NCBI GenBank assembly: GCA_050250815.1
Contig: JBFWNY010000018.1
Location: forward strand, 9,954 to 73,953
Source: JAEUMD01 sp050250815
GTDB taxonomy: Bacteria; Pseudomonadota; Alphaproteobacteria; Rhizobiales; Hyphomicrobiaceae
DNA length: 64,000 bases
Direction of reading: 5' to 3'
Shown: positions 37,736-45,664 of the stretch, piece by piece
How the letters are laid out: every line of letters starts with the position of its first letter
Numbering within the stretch: position 1 is the stretch's first letter
Position numbers and translations under genes: made by a program
Notes under the pieces: model-generated
Database searches by the model: none
Seen by the model: only the letters and a program-made list of their open reading frames with translations
What the model was told of the DNA's origin: nothing

Positions 37736-38533
37736 ATGCCACAGCGACTTCTACTGGTCGAGGACCATCCCATATACGCCGATGCCGTTGCGAGCGTCGT
37801 GCGGCGTGCTTTTCCGCGCATGTTGCCAACCGTCGCGCTGACGCTGGCAACCGCGGTCGCAGCGGCCGAGCGGGTCGATCCGACGGTCGTGTTGCTCGAC
37901 CTCTGGTTGCCCGACACGCACGGCCTTGAAGGTCTGCTGGCGCTGCGTCGGGTGGTGCCTCGGGCCGCGATCATCCCGATCTCTGCTTTCGACGAGGAAC
38001 CCATCGTGGAGCGGACGCTCATGCTGGGGGCATCAGGCTTCATTTCCAAGACTTGGACCGCCGCACAGATCGTCGAGGCGCTGTCCGCCGTGATGAACGG
38101 AGCGGTGGCGGTGCCCTGGGGACCGTCGCGCGCGCTCATGCGCATCGAGCGGTCGAGGTCCTCCATGGACCACAACGAGTGTGGCGAGTTGGGCGAAGGG
38201 GGGATGGGTGGCGACCGCACGCCCGTCACCACTGCCCTGGAGCGCGTGCTTACGCTCCAGCAGGTGCGCGTCCTGGAAAAGCTCTGCGAGGGCAAGCTCA
38301 ACAAGCAGATCGCGCACGAACTCGACATCGGCGAAACGACGGTCAAGGCCCATGTCGGAGAGATCCTGCGCAAGTTGGACGTCGGGTCCCGCACGCAGGC
38401 GGTGGTGGGCGTAGCAAGCCTGGACTTTGCGGCGCGCATGCTGGGGTTTGCCAGGATTGGCGAACGGGTGGCTGCACTGCGCACGCGCACGATAGAGGCT
38501 GCCAAAGGCGACGAGCCTGGCATCTATCCGTGA
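37736..38533 (+). CDS. NarL/FixJ-type response regulator
   Basis: A 265-residue two-component response regulator. The receiver domain has Glu9/Asp10, the phospho-acceptor Asp55 (VVLLDLWLPD), Ser83 and Lys105. The LuxR-type HTH is C-terminal (LTLQQVRVLEKLCEGKLNKQ, then IGETTVKAHVGEILRKLDV, about residues 185-235). An unusually long linker (about 120-180) with an acidic Glu/Gly-rich stretch separates them. GGGAGGGA upstream of 37736 sets the start. No histidine kinase gene is adjacent. It lies between tRNA-Val and tRNA-Asp, so it is an insertion into the backbone. Confidence 0.92.
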   Translation: MPQRLLLVEDHPIYADAVASVVRRAFPRMLPTVALTLATAVAAAERVDPTVVLLDLWLPDTHGLEGLLALRRVVPRAAIIPISAFDEEPIVERTLMLGASGFISKTWTAAQIVEALSAVMNGAVAVPWGPSRALMRIERSRSSMDHNECGELGEGGMGGDRTPVTTALERVLTLQQVRVLEKLCEGKLNKQIAHELDIGETTVKAHVGEILRKLDVGSRTQAVVGVASLDFAARMLGFARIGERVAALRTRTIEAAKGDEPGIYP

Positions 38534-38700
38534 GGCGCGCGATCCCCGGCGGCGACATCGCGGCCGAGGCGGTGGCTCGCTCCCCGCGCCAGGTCTTTTG
38601 CTCTGGCGGGATGGCCGCCCGCAGCCCTCCAATCACGGCTTGACGAAGACTGCCGGTTGCGCGTATCAGCAGCGGTCTCGGCCCGCTGGGGTCGATTTGC

Positions 38701-38777
<77 letters not shown>

Positions 38778-38967
38778 TTTCTTCCAACACGAAATCCCGA
38801 ATTGATCGTCGCATCTGCGAACAGCCCCCCACTTTGGGCGGGGAGCGGCCGGGCGCGGTTGCGCGTATCTGCGGGCTAAGATAACACAGTTGCGCGCTGG
38901 TCACGGCGGGCATCGACCTCTGCCGGGCTGGCCGCGTCGGGCGCGTAGCGCAGCGGAGGACGCCGCC

Positions 38968-39333
38968 TTGAACCAGCTTCTTCTCGATTATCTGCCGATC
39001 GTGATCTTTCTGGGTGTGGGGCTCTTCATCGGCGCCGCCCTGTTGGTCGCACCATTCCTGGTCGCGGTGCGCAACCCCGATCCCGAGAAGGTGTCGGCCT
39101 ACGAATGCGGCTTCAATGCCTTCGATGATGCTCGCATGAAGTTCGATGTTCGCTTCTACCTCGTGGCGATCCTGTTCATCATTTTCGATCTCGAGATCGC
39201 GTTCCTGTTCCCCTGGGCGGTGGCCTTCAAGGAGATCGGCGCGTTCGGCTTCTGGTCGATGATGGTGTTCCTTGCCGTCCTCACCATCGGCTTCATCTAC
39301 GAGTGGAAGAAGGGAGCGCTCGAATGGGATTGA
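38968..39333 (+). CDS. nuoA: NADH-quinone oxidoreductase subunit A
   Basis: Membrane subunit of complex I near the quinone channel. It has 121 residues with three membrane helices (about 10-32, 66-86 and 92-113) and the conserved loop AYECGFNAFDDARMKFDVRFY, whose Cys is the one exposed in the deactive state of related enzymes. TTG start at 38968 preceded by GGAGGA at a good distance; the longer upstream frame shows no family similarity. First gene of the nuo operon. Confidence 0.95.
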   Translation: MNQLLLDYLPIVIFLGVGLFIGAALLVAPFLVAVRNPDPEKVSAYECGFNAFDDARMKFDVRFYLVAILFIIFDLEIAFLFPWAVAFKEIGAFGFWSMMVFLAVLTIGFIYEWKKGALEWD

Positions 39334-39920
39334 TCCTTCCACCCGGCGCAGGCGGCCAAGTGATGCCCGGCGTCGCATTCGATACGCCCCGGGACAGCGC
39401 GGGTGCCGGTCAGGTGCAGCAACCCGATGCTCGCTTCTTCACCGAGATAAATAACGAGCTCGCCGACAAGGGCTTCCTCGTCACGACGACCGACGATCTG
39501 ATCAACTGGGCGCGTACGGGCTCGCTCATGTGGATGACGTTCGGCCTGGCCTGCTGCGCGGTGGAGATGATGCAGGCCTCGATGCCGCGCTACGACGTCG
39601 AGCGGTTTGGGTTTGCGCCGCGCGCCTCGCCGCGGCAGTCGGACGTCATGATCGTGGCCGGCACGCTGACCAACAAGATGGCGCCGGCTCTGCGCAAGGT
39701 CTACGACCAGATGCCGGAGCCGCGGTACGTGATCTCGATGGGTTCCTGCGCCAACGGCGGCGGCTATTACCACTATTCATATGCCGTCGTACGCGGTTGC
39801 GACCGCGTCGTACCGGTTGACGTCTACGTGCCGGGCTGCCCGCCGACGGCAGAGGCGCTCGTCTACGGCATCCTCCTGCTGCAGAAGAAGATCCGACGGA
39901 CCGGCACGATCGAAAGGTGA
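39324..39920 (+). CDS. nuoB: NADH-quinone oxidoreductase subunit B
   Basis: Carries the terminal 4Fe-4S cluster N2 that reduces quinone. From the ATG at 39324 it has 198 residues; cluster ligands are Cys77-Cys78 (GLACCAVEMM), Cys142 (GSCANGGG) and Cys172 (VPGCPPTAE). The start overlaps the end of nuoA by 10 bases. The first 35 residues are variable and another ATG at 39363 is possible. Confidence 0.96.
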   Translation: MGLILPPGAGGQVMPGVAFDTPRDSAGAGQVQQPDARFFTEINNELADKGFLVTTTDDLINWARTGSLMWMTFGLACCAVEMMQASMPRYDVERFGFAPRASPRQSDVMIVAGTLTNKMAPALRKVYDQMPEPRYVISMGSCANGGGYYHYSYAVVRGCDRVVPVDVYVPGCPPTAEALVYGILLLQKKIRRTGTIER

Positions 39921-40019
39921 GGGATTAACGCGATAGCGGGTGACGAATTCACCGCCTCGCTTCGGCGCCAAATCCCTGGTCTCCATTGACTATCGGCTCA
40001 TCGCTGTCGCGGAGCGAAC

Positions 40020-40625
40020 ATGGACGAGACACTCGAAGAGCTAGGTAACTATGCCGGCGGGAAGATTGCCGGCGCGCTGCTGTCGAAGAAGATCGCCCAC
40101 GGCGAACTGACGCTCACTGTCGCGCGCGGGCAGATCACTTCGGTGCTGAAGGTGCTGCGCGACGATGCGCGCTGCCGCTTCGAGGTTCTGATCGACGTCT
40201 GTGGCGTCGACTATCCCGAGCGTGCCGAGCGCTTCGAGGTCGTCTATCACCTGCTTTCGCCGCGCACCAACCAGCGCATCCGCGTGAAGCTCGCAACGAG
40301 CGAGACCGAGGCGGTCCCCAGTGTCGTCGACGTGTTCTCGGCCGCGGACTGGTACGAGCGGGAGGCCTACGACATGTACGGCATCCTGTTCTCCGGGCAC
40401 CCCGACCTGAGGCGCCTGCTGACCGACTACGGCTTCCAGGGACATCCGCTGCGAAAGGACTTCCCGCTCACCGGGCATGTCGAGGTGCGCTACGACGACG
40501 CGAGCAAGCGTGTCGTCTACGAGCCTGTGCGGCTCAACCAGGAATTCCGCAACTTCGACTTCGAGAGCCCGTGGGAGGGCGTGAACTATCCGCTGCCGGG
40601 CGACGAGAAGGCGGCAAAGGCGTGA
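40020..40625 (+). CDS. nuoC: NADH-quinone oxidoreductase subunit C
   Basis: Peripheral-arm subunit (30-kDa type) that helps form the quinone-reactive module with NuoD and NuoB. 201 residues, with the signature ERFEVVYHLLSPRTNQRIRV and DWYEREAYDMYGILFSGHPD, then LRRLLTDYGFQGHPLRKDFP. GGAG just upstream of 40020. It is a separate gene from nuoD, unlike the fused enterobacterial form. The 99-base gap after nuoB is larger than elsewhere in the operon. Confidence 0.96.
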   Translation: MDETLEELGNYAGGKIAGALLSKKIAHGELTLTVARGQITSVLKVLRDDARCRFEVLIDVCGVDYPERAERFEVVYHLLSPRTNQRIRVKLATSETEAVPSVVDVFSAADWYEREAYDMYGILFSGHPDLRRLLTDYGFQGHPLRKDFPLTGHVEVRYDDASKRVVYEPVRLNQEFRNFDFESPWEGVNYPLPGDEKAAKA

Positions 40626-40673
40626 TGCCGGTGAACCGGCTGACAGCGCGTCCGTCAACTTGAGGCAAGCCGC

Positions 40674-41123
40674 ATGAAAGACACCCTCGGGCCCGGTGCG
40701 ACGTTCCGTTTCGAATTCAAGGTGCCGGCGACCAAGACCGTGCCGCACCTCTACCCGGAGGCCGTCGAGTTCGCGACCATGCCGACGGTTTTCGCCACGG
40801 GCTTCATGGTCGGTTTGATGGAGTGGACCGCGCTGCAGCTGCTGGCGCCGTATCTCGACGAGGGTGAGGGGTCGCTGGGCATCCACATCGATGTCAGCCA
40901 CGTCGCGGCGACCGTTCCCGGTCAGATCGTGACCGTCGATGCCGAGGTGACGGGTGTGGCAGGCCGCAAGGTGTCGTTCGCCGTCAAGGCGCACGACGGC
41001 ATCGACCTCATCGGCCAGGGCAAGCATGACCGCATGGTGGTTCCGTGGGACAAGTTCGAGGCCAAGGTGAATCAGAAGGCCAAGGCCGCGCGCGTCGGGC
41101 CGATCACGCGGCGCAGGCTTTGA
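40674..41123 (+). CDS. Hotdog-fold thioesterase-like protein (FlK type)
   Basis: A 149-residue hotdog protein like the fluoroacetyl-CoA thioesterase (FlK) family. Motifs include YPEAVEFATMPTVFATGFMV, GLMEWTALQLLAPYLDEGEG and GIHIDVSHVAATVPG, then DAEVTGVAGRKVSFAVKAHD. Thr/Glu/His positions typical of FlK (T in ATMPT, E in GLMEWT, H in SHVAATVPG) appear kept, so hydrolysis of a short acyl-CoA is plausible. It is set between nuoC and nuoD, in the same direction with short gaps, so it is co-transcribed with complex I genes. Confidence 0.82.
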   Translation: MKDTLGPGATFRFEFKVPATKTVPHLYPEAVEFATMPTVFATGFMVGLMEWTALQLLAPYLDEGEGSLGIHIDVSHVAATVPGQIVTVDAEVTGVAGRKVSFAVKAHDGIDLIGQGKHDRMVVPWDKFEAKVNQKAKAARVGPITRRRL

Positions 41124-41185
41124 CGCTGAGCGGCTGGTTTTAGGGTTTCAGGCTCCAGGGATCTCGCATCCCGCACGAGGCACAA

Positions 41186-42376
41186 ATGGCAGAAGCAGAG
41201 ATCCGCAACTTCAATATCAACTTCGGCCCGCAGCATCCGGCGGCGCATGGTGTGCTGCGCCTAGTGCTGGAACTGGACGGCGAGGTTGTCACGCGCGTCG
41301 ATCCGCACGTTGGTCTTCTGCATCGCGGCACCGAGAAGCTGATCGAGCACAAGACCTACCTGCAGGCGATCGGCTACTTCGACCGCCTCGACTATGTCGC
41401 GCCGATGAACCAGGAGCACGCCTTCTGTCTCGCCGCAGAGCGCCTGCTCGGCCTTACCGTGCCCTATCGCGGTCAGCTCATCCGCGTGCTCTTCTCAGAG
41501 ATAGGCCGCATTCTCTCGCACCTTCTCAACATCACGACGCAGGCGCTGGACGTTGGCGCGCTCACTCCGCCGCTGTGGGGGTTCGAGGAGCGCGAACGGC
41601 TGATGATCTTCTACGAGCGTGCCTCGGGCTCGCGCATGCACGCCAAATACTTCCGTATCGGCGGCGTGCATCAGGATCTGCCGCCCGAGCTGATCCAGGA
41701 CATCTACGACTGGTGCGACCCGTTCCTGAAGACGGTCGACGATCTCGACGGCCTGCTCACCGGCAATCGCATCTTCAAGCAGCGCAATGTCGACATCGGC
41801 GTCGTCAAGCTCGACGATGGCTTCGACTGGGGCTTTTCGGGCGTCATGGTGCGCGGTTCGGGCGCCGCTTGGGACTTGCGCAAGGCGCAGCCCTATGAGT
41901 GCTACGCCGAAATGGAGTTCGACATTCCCATAGGCAAGAACGGCGACTGCTACGACCGCTACCTGATCCGCATGCAGGAGATGCGGGAAAGCGTGCGCAT
42001 CATGAAGCAGGCCTGTGAGAAGCTGATGTCGGAGGCGGGCAAGGGACCCATCTCAGCGGACAACAAGAAGGTCGTGCCGCCCAAGCGGGGCGAGATGAAG
42101 CGCTCGATGGAGGCGCTGATCCACCACTTCAAACTCTACACCGAAGGTTTCCACGTGCCCGAGGGCGAGGTCTACGCCGCAGTCGAGGCGCCAAAGGGCG
42201 AGTTCGGCGTGTACCTTGTCTCGGACGGTTCCAACAAGCCCTACCGCTGCAAGATCCGCGCGCCGGGGTTCTCGCATCTGGCGGCGATGGATTTCATGAA
42301 CCGTGGCCACATGCTGGCCGACGTCTCCGCCATCCTCGGCTCGCTCGACATCGTGTTCGGCGAGATCGACCGGTAG
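41186..42376 (+). CDS. nuoD: NADH-quinone oxidoreductase subunit D
   Basis: 49-kDa-type subunit that shapes the quinone site together with NuoB. 396 residues, beginning NFNINFGPQHPAAHGVLRLV, where the HPAAH loop lines the quinone pocket, then GLLHRGTEKLIE and YFDRLDYVAPMNQEHAF. The C-terminus DIVFGEIDR is the family end. No Fe-S or Ni site is kept, as expected. Confidence 0.97.
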   Translation: MAEAEIRNFNINFGPQHPAAHGVLRLVLELDGEVVTRVDPHVGLLHRGTEKLIEHKTYLQAIGYFDRLDYVAPMNQEHAFCLAAERLLGLTVPYRGQLIRVLFSEIGRILSHLLNITTQALDVGALTPPLWGFEERERLMIFYERASGSRMHAKYFRIGGVHQDLPPELIQDIYDWCDPFLKTVDDLDGLLTGNRIFKQRNVDIGVVKLDDGFDWGFSGVMVRGSGAAWDLRKAQPYECYAEMEFDIPIGKNGDCYDRYLIRMQEMRESVRIMKQACEKLMSEAGKGPISADNKKVVPPKRGEMKRSMEALIHHFKLYTEGFHVPEGEVYAAVEAPKGEFGVYLVSDGSNKPYRCKIRAPGFSHLAAMDFMNRGHMLADVSAILGSLDIVFGEIDR

Positions 42377-42425
42377 GCTGCCGGGGCTTCCTCGGCATTC
42401 GGTGTTTCGAGAGCGTAGTCAAAAC

Positions 42426-42935
42426 ATGAGCGATCGATCTTCGGCAGCGGCGCACTGGGTACAGGCACTGGGCACGGTCGTCTCGGCGGCCGTTGGCGCA
42501 GCGGCCGCTTGGTTTGCGCTTACCACGTATATTGATAGCGCTGCCAAGCAGGTGGACGAGCGCAAGGTACAGGTGTTCAGCCTGCACCATCGCTTCAACT
42601 CGGAGCCGCTGTTCTCGATCCGCAAGCGCGTCTATGCCGACGTTGCGCGTGCGGCGGGCTGTCAGAGCGAGGACCTGTCGGCAGGCCCCTCGGACGCCAA
42701 CGACCGCTTCGCCTTCGTGGAGTTCTTCGACGTGGTGGGCGCCTGCGTCGACGCGGGCCTTTGCGATCAGGGGCTGGTGCAGCGCCTGTTCGCGCCCTAC
42801 GCCAACGTGCATTGGACGTATCTCAGCGGCTACATCTCCGCCGTGCGCAAGGGCGAGGCGGCGATGAAACTCGACGCGCCGTTCGGCTCGGGAATGGAGA
42901 AGCTGGCGAAGCTGCCGTCCAAGATGCGGTGCTGA
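42426..42935 (+). CDS. Hypothetical single-pass membrane protein in nuo operon
   Basis: A 169-residue protein. One N-terminal membrane segment (WVQALGTVVSAAVGAAAAWF, about 12-31) is followed by a soluble domain with HHRFNSEPLFSIRKRVYADV and DRFAFVEFFDVVGACVDAGL. The layout recalls DUF4760-like proteins, but I am not sure of that. I prefer the ATG at 42426 because the 41 residues before it lie within the nuoD end. First of three small genes between nuoD and nuoE. Confidence 0.65.
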   Translation: MSDRSSAAAHWVQALGTVVSAAVGAAAAWFALTTYIDSAAKQVDERKVQVFSLHHRFNSEPLFSIRKRVYADVARAAGCQSEDLSAGPSDANDRFAFVEFFDVVGACVDAGLCDQGLVQRLFAPYANVHWTYLSGYISAVRKGEAAMKLDAPFGSGMEKLAKLPSKMRC

Positions 42936-42947
42936 GCGGGTGCACCG

Positions 42948-43352
42948 ATGACCGGCACCAATCCTGTTCCGGGCAAGCATCGGCATCTGGTCTGGCTGTC
43001 GCTGGCTGTTGGCGTGCTGCTCGCGGTCATTGGCATCCGCTTCATGATCGTGCCGCGCACCGCCGCCAACAACTTCGGGCTGGCGCGCGATACGACCGGC
43101 TACGAGCTGCATTACATGGTGGGGCTGCGCGACATGTGGCTTGGCGGGCTGGCGGCCGTACTCGCACTCATTCGCGAATGGCGGGCGCTCGCCTGGTGGT
43201 TCGCACTCGGGACGGGGGTGTGCCTGGCCGATGCGCTCATCGCCGCGGCCTCCAGCGGCAAGGCGGCGGCCATCGCCTTCCATGCCGGCTCGGCCCTGCT
43301 CTGCGGGGGCATGGCGGCAGCGCTTTTCAAGCGCTTCGGAGCGAGGCCCTGA
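42948..43352 (+). CDS. Membrane protein, DUF4267-like
   Basis: A 134-residue membrane protein with about four hydrophobic segments, resembling DUF4267. The conserved-looking part is FMIVPRTAANNFGLARDTTG, then YMVGLRDMWLGGLAAVLALI. Function unknown. 12 bases after the preceding hypothetical gene, so co-transcribed. Ribosome site weak. Confidence 0.72.
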   Translation: MTGTNPVPGKHRHLVWLSLAVGVLLAVIGIRFMIVPRTAANNFGLARDTTGYELHYMVGLRDMWLGGLAAVLALIREWRALAWWFALGTGVCLADALIAAASSGKAAAIAFHAGSALLCGGMAAALFKRFGARP

Positions 43353-43552
43353 CCGTCCGGGTCCGGCTTGTCGGGCACGCCGGCGGTGGCCTTAACCTCC
43401 CTCGTGCAATTCGACTGGCCATAGCCACAATGCTTTGGCACACATGAGCAAAGGCCATCCGGCGTCGCCCTTTCGCGGCACAGGGCCGGAGGATGCCGGA
43501 GTTCACGTGTCCGCGGGCCAGAACCGCAAGGGCATGGTCGGGAGTACAAGTG

Positions 43553-43981
43553 ATGATCGACAACCTGTTCCTGCTGGCCATCGGAGCGTTCGGCTGGGGC
43601 CTGAGCCTCACCACCTATCGGCTGTTCGCCCGCCAGAACAAATGGCCGATGGGCGCTCTGCATGCCGATCTGCCGGCCATCCCGATCCTGATCGGCCTGT
43701 TCGCGCTGACCGTGGGGTTGTTGTTCGCGGCCGCCCGCGGGGCCGATTTCGGCGGCTGGATCATCGTTCTGTTCGGCATCCTGCTTGCCGTCTTCTGGAC
43801 CGGGTTCCTGCGGGTGGGTTCGCAGATCTCGCTGTTCCTGGCGCCGATCGCGGCAGCACTCCTGATGATCGGATGGCTGCCGTCGATCCTGGGCTATGAG
43901 CAGCCACGCTGGGCGCACGCACGCCCGGGCGACCTCATCAAGCGTTCGCCGAGCGTGTCGGCCAGCGACGAGGCCCGCTGA
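43553..43981 (+). CDS. Small membrane protein in nuo operon
   Basis: A 142-residue protein with about four hydrophobic segments (LFLLAIGAFGWGLSL, IPILIGLFALTVGLLFAAAR, WIIVLFGILLAVFWTGFL and ISLFLAPIAAALLMIGWLPS) and a polar tail. GGGAG at 43540 supports 43553 over the longer frame. No family recognised. Separated from DUF4267 by 200 bases and from nuoE by 235 bases, which hold no other supported gene. Confidence 0.62.
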   Translation: MIDNLFLLAIGAFGWGLSLTTYRLFARQNKWPMGALHADLPAIPILIGLFALTVGLLFAAARGADFGGWIIVLFGILLAVFWTGFLRVGSQISLFLAPIAAALLMIGWLPSILGYEQPRWAHARPGDLIKRSPSVSASDEAR

Positions 43982-44216
43982 GCCTTGCGCTGAATGTCGG
44001 CGCGCAACTGTTCTGCGTCGGCTCCCCCTACCAACTGCTGCGAACGGACAGGCCGCAGAGCCTTGCTTTAAGGCGTTGTTGGCTCTAGGGAACAGTAGCC
44101 CGCGCTTGGGGAGCCGCCGGGGCCACGCCTAATGTCCGGACGCCACTTCCGCGCCGGAATGCCCTTCGACCTCGGTCCCCACCCGCCCGTCGCGCCAGGA
44201 GCCCGAGGAGCCTTTT

Positions 44217-45470
44217 ATGGCCGTTCGCCGCCTGCATCCCGAACAGCCCGCGAGCTTCGCCTTTTCGCCGGAGAATCTCGCCTGGGCCAAGGCGACGATT
44301 GCCAAGTATCCGCCCGGCAAGGAGGCATCCGCTGTCCTGCCGCTGCTGTTCCGCGCACAGGAGCAGCACGACGGCTGGCTGCCGGAGCCGGCGATGCGCG
44401 CCGTCGCAGACATGCTCGGCATGGCCTACATCCGCGTCTACGAGGTGGCGACGTTCTACACGATGTTCCAGCTTGCGCCGGTCGGTCTCAAGGCGCACGT
44501 GCAGGTTTGCGGGACGACGCCGTGCATGCTGCGGGGCGCGGAAGATCTGATGCGCATCTGCAAGTCGAAAATTCACCCCGAGCAGCATCACCTGTCGGCC
44601 GACGGCGCTTTCTCCTGGGAAGAGGTGGAGTGCCTGGGCTCGTGCGCCAACGCTCCGATGGTGCAGGTGTTCAAGGACACCTATGAGGACCTGACGCCCG
44701 AACTGTTCGAGGCGCTGCTCGCAGGCTTTGCCAGCGGCAAGGTTCCCAAACCCGGATCGCAGACGGGCCGCACGGCTTCGTGTCCAGCGGGCGGGGCGAC
44801 GACACTCAAGGACACGACACTGTTCGACGGCTCGACGATCGGAGCGTGGAAGGCACGCTTCGGTGATGCGGCAGCTGTCGTCGCTGGCGCTTCTTCAACG
44901 CCGCAGAGCGCCGCGCCGTCTTCAGGTGCCGGCACAGCCGGTACGGTATCGACGCTGGCTGCGGCCGGCGGGGGATCAGTTGGAGCAAAGGATGCGACCG
45001 CGGCGACCACCCCCTCGGCCGCGCCGGCAGGCGGTCCCGCGACGGGAGCGACCGCAGCACCGTCAACCGGAAAGAAGCCGGGCCTGGCGGCAGCCGCTGC
45101 CGCGGGCGCCGTGGCGGTCGCCACGTCGCATGCTTCCCCGGCGGCCACCGATGCCTCCGGACGGCCGCCGGCCGGAACGAGCGGCCCCGCCAGCAAGCCG
45201 CTGCTGATGGACAAGCCTCGTGGCGGCAAGGGCGACGACCTCACGCTCATCTGGGGCGTCGCCGAAAAGCTGCAGGACAAGCTCAACGCCATGGGCATCT
45301 GGCACTTCGATCAGATTGCCAAGTGGACGCCCGCCGAGGTCGCGTGGTTCGAGGCGGAGATGCAAGGCTTCAAGGGTCGCGTCGAGCGCGACAAGTGGAT
45401 CGAGCAGTGCCAGAAGCTGAGCACGGGCTGGCGCCCGGACAACGAGGCCGGTGAGCGGCCCAAGAGCTGA
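44217..45470 (+). CDS. nuoE: NADH-quinone oxidoreductase subunit E with long C-terminal extension
   Basis: 24-kDa-type subunit with the 2Fe-2S cluster N1a. The cluster ligands are in VCGTTPCMLRGAED and VECLGSCANAPMVQ (residues about 98-145). The subunit would normally end near residue 200; this one has 417. The extra half is an Ala/Thr/Gly/Pro-rich low-complexity linker (about 200-335), then a conserved domain GDDLTLIWGVAEKLQDKLNA and HFDQIAKWTPAEVAWFEAEM, similar to helix-hairpin-helix domains seen at the end of some alphaproteobacterial NuoE proteins. GAGGAG upstream fixes the start. Confidence 0.94.
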   Translation: MAVRRLHPEQPASFAFSPENLAWAKATIAKYPPGKEASAVLPLLFRAQEQHDGWLPEPAMRAVADMLGMAYIRVYEVATFYTMFQLAPVGLKAHVQVCGTTPCMLRGAEDLMRICKSKIHPEQHHLSADGAFSWEEVECLGSCANAPMVQVFKDTYEDLTPELFEALLAGFASGKVPKPGSQTGRTASCPAGGATTLKDTTLFDGSTIGAWKARFGDAAAVVAGASSTPQSAAPSSGAGTAGTVSTLAAAGGGSVGAKDATAATTPSAAPAGGPATGATAAPSTGKKPGLAAAAAAGAVAVATSHASPAATDASGRPPAGTSGPASKPLLMDKPRGGKGDDLTLIWGVAEKLQDKLNAMGIWHFDQIAKWTPAEVAWFEAEMQGFKGRVERDKWIEQCQKLSTGWRPDNEAGERPKS

Positions 45471-45502
45471 TGACGATACGGTGCGAAAGATGACAGGCGA
45501 CG

Positions 45503-45658
45503 ATGCCGGCCTTCGTGATCCTCATACTGGTGCCGCTGACCATCCTGGCGGCTTCGGTTGGCATGGCGCTGACGCTTGGCGACCCGGTCTGGCTCGTGCT
45601 GGGTGCGGTGCTCGCAATCGCTACGGCGATGTTGTTGCGCGGAAACTCCGGGAGATGA
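45503..45658 (+). CDS. 51-residue membrane protein between nuoE and nuoF
   Basis: MPAFVILILVPLTILAASVG begins a 51-residue protein with two hydrophobic segments and a GDP turn between. It is fitted 32 bases after nuoE and 6 bases before nuoF. The ribosome site (AGGCGACG) is acceptable. No family recognised. A membrane peptide within a complex I operon could be an assembly or accessory factor, but this is inference from position only. Confidence 0.6.
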   Translation: MPAFVILILVPLTILAASVGMALTLGDPVWLVLGAVLAIATAMLLRGNSGR

Positions 45659-45664
45659 GCCGGC

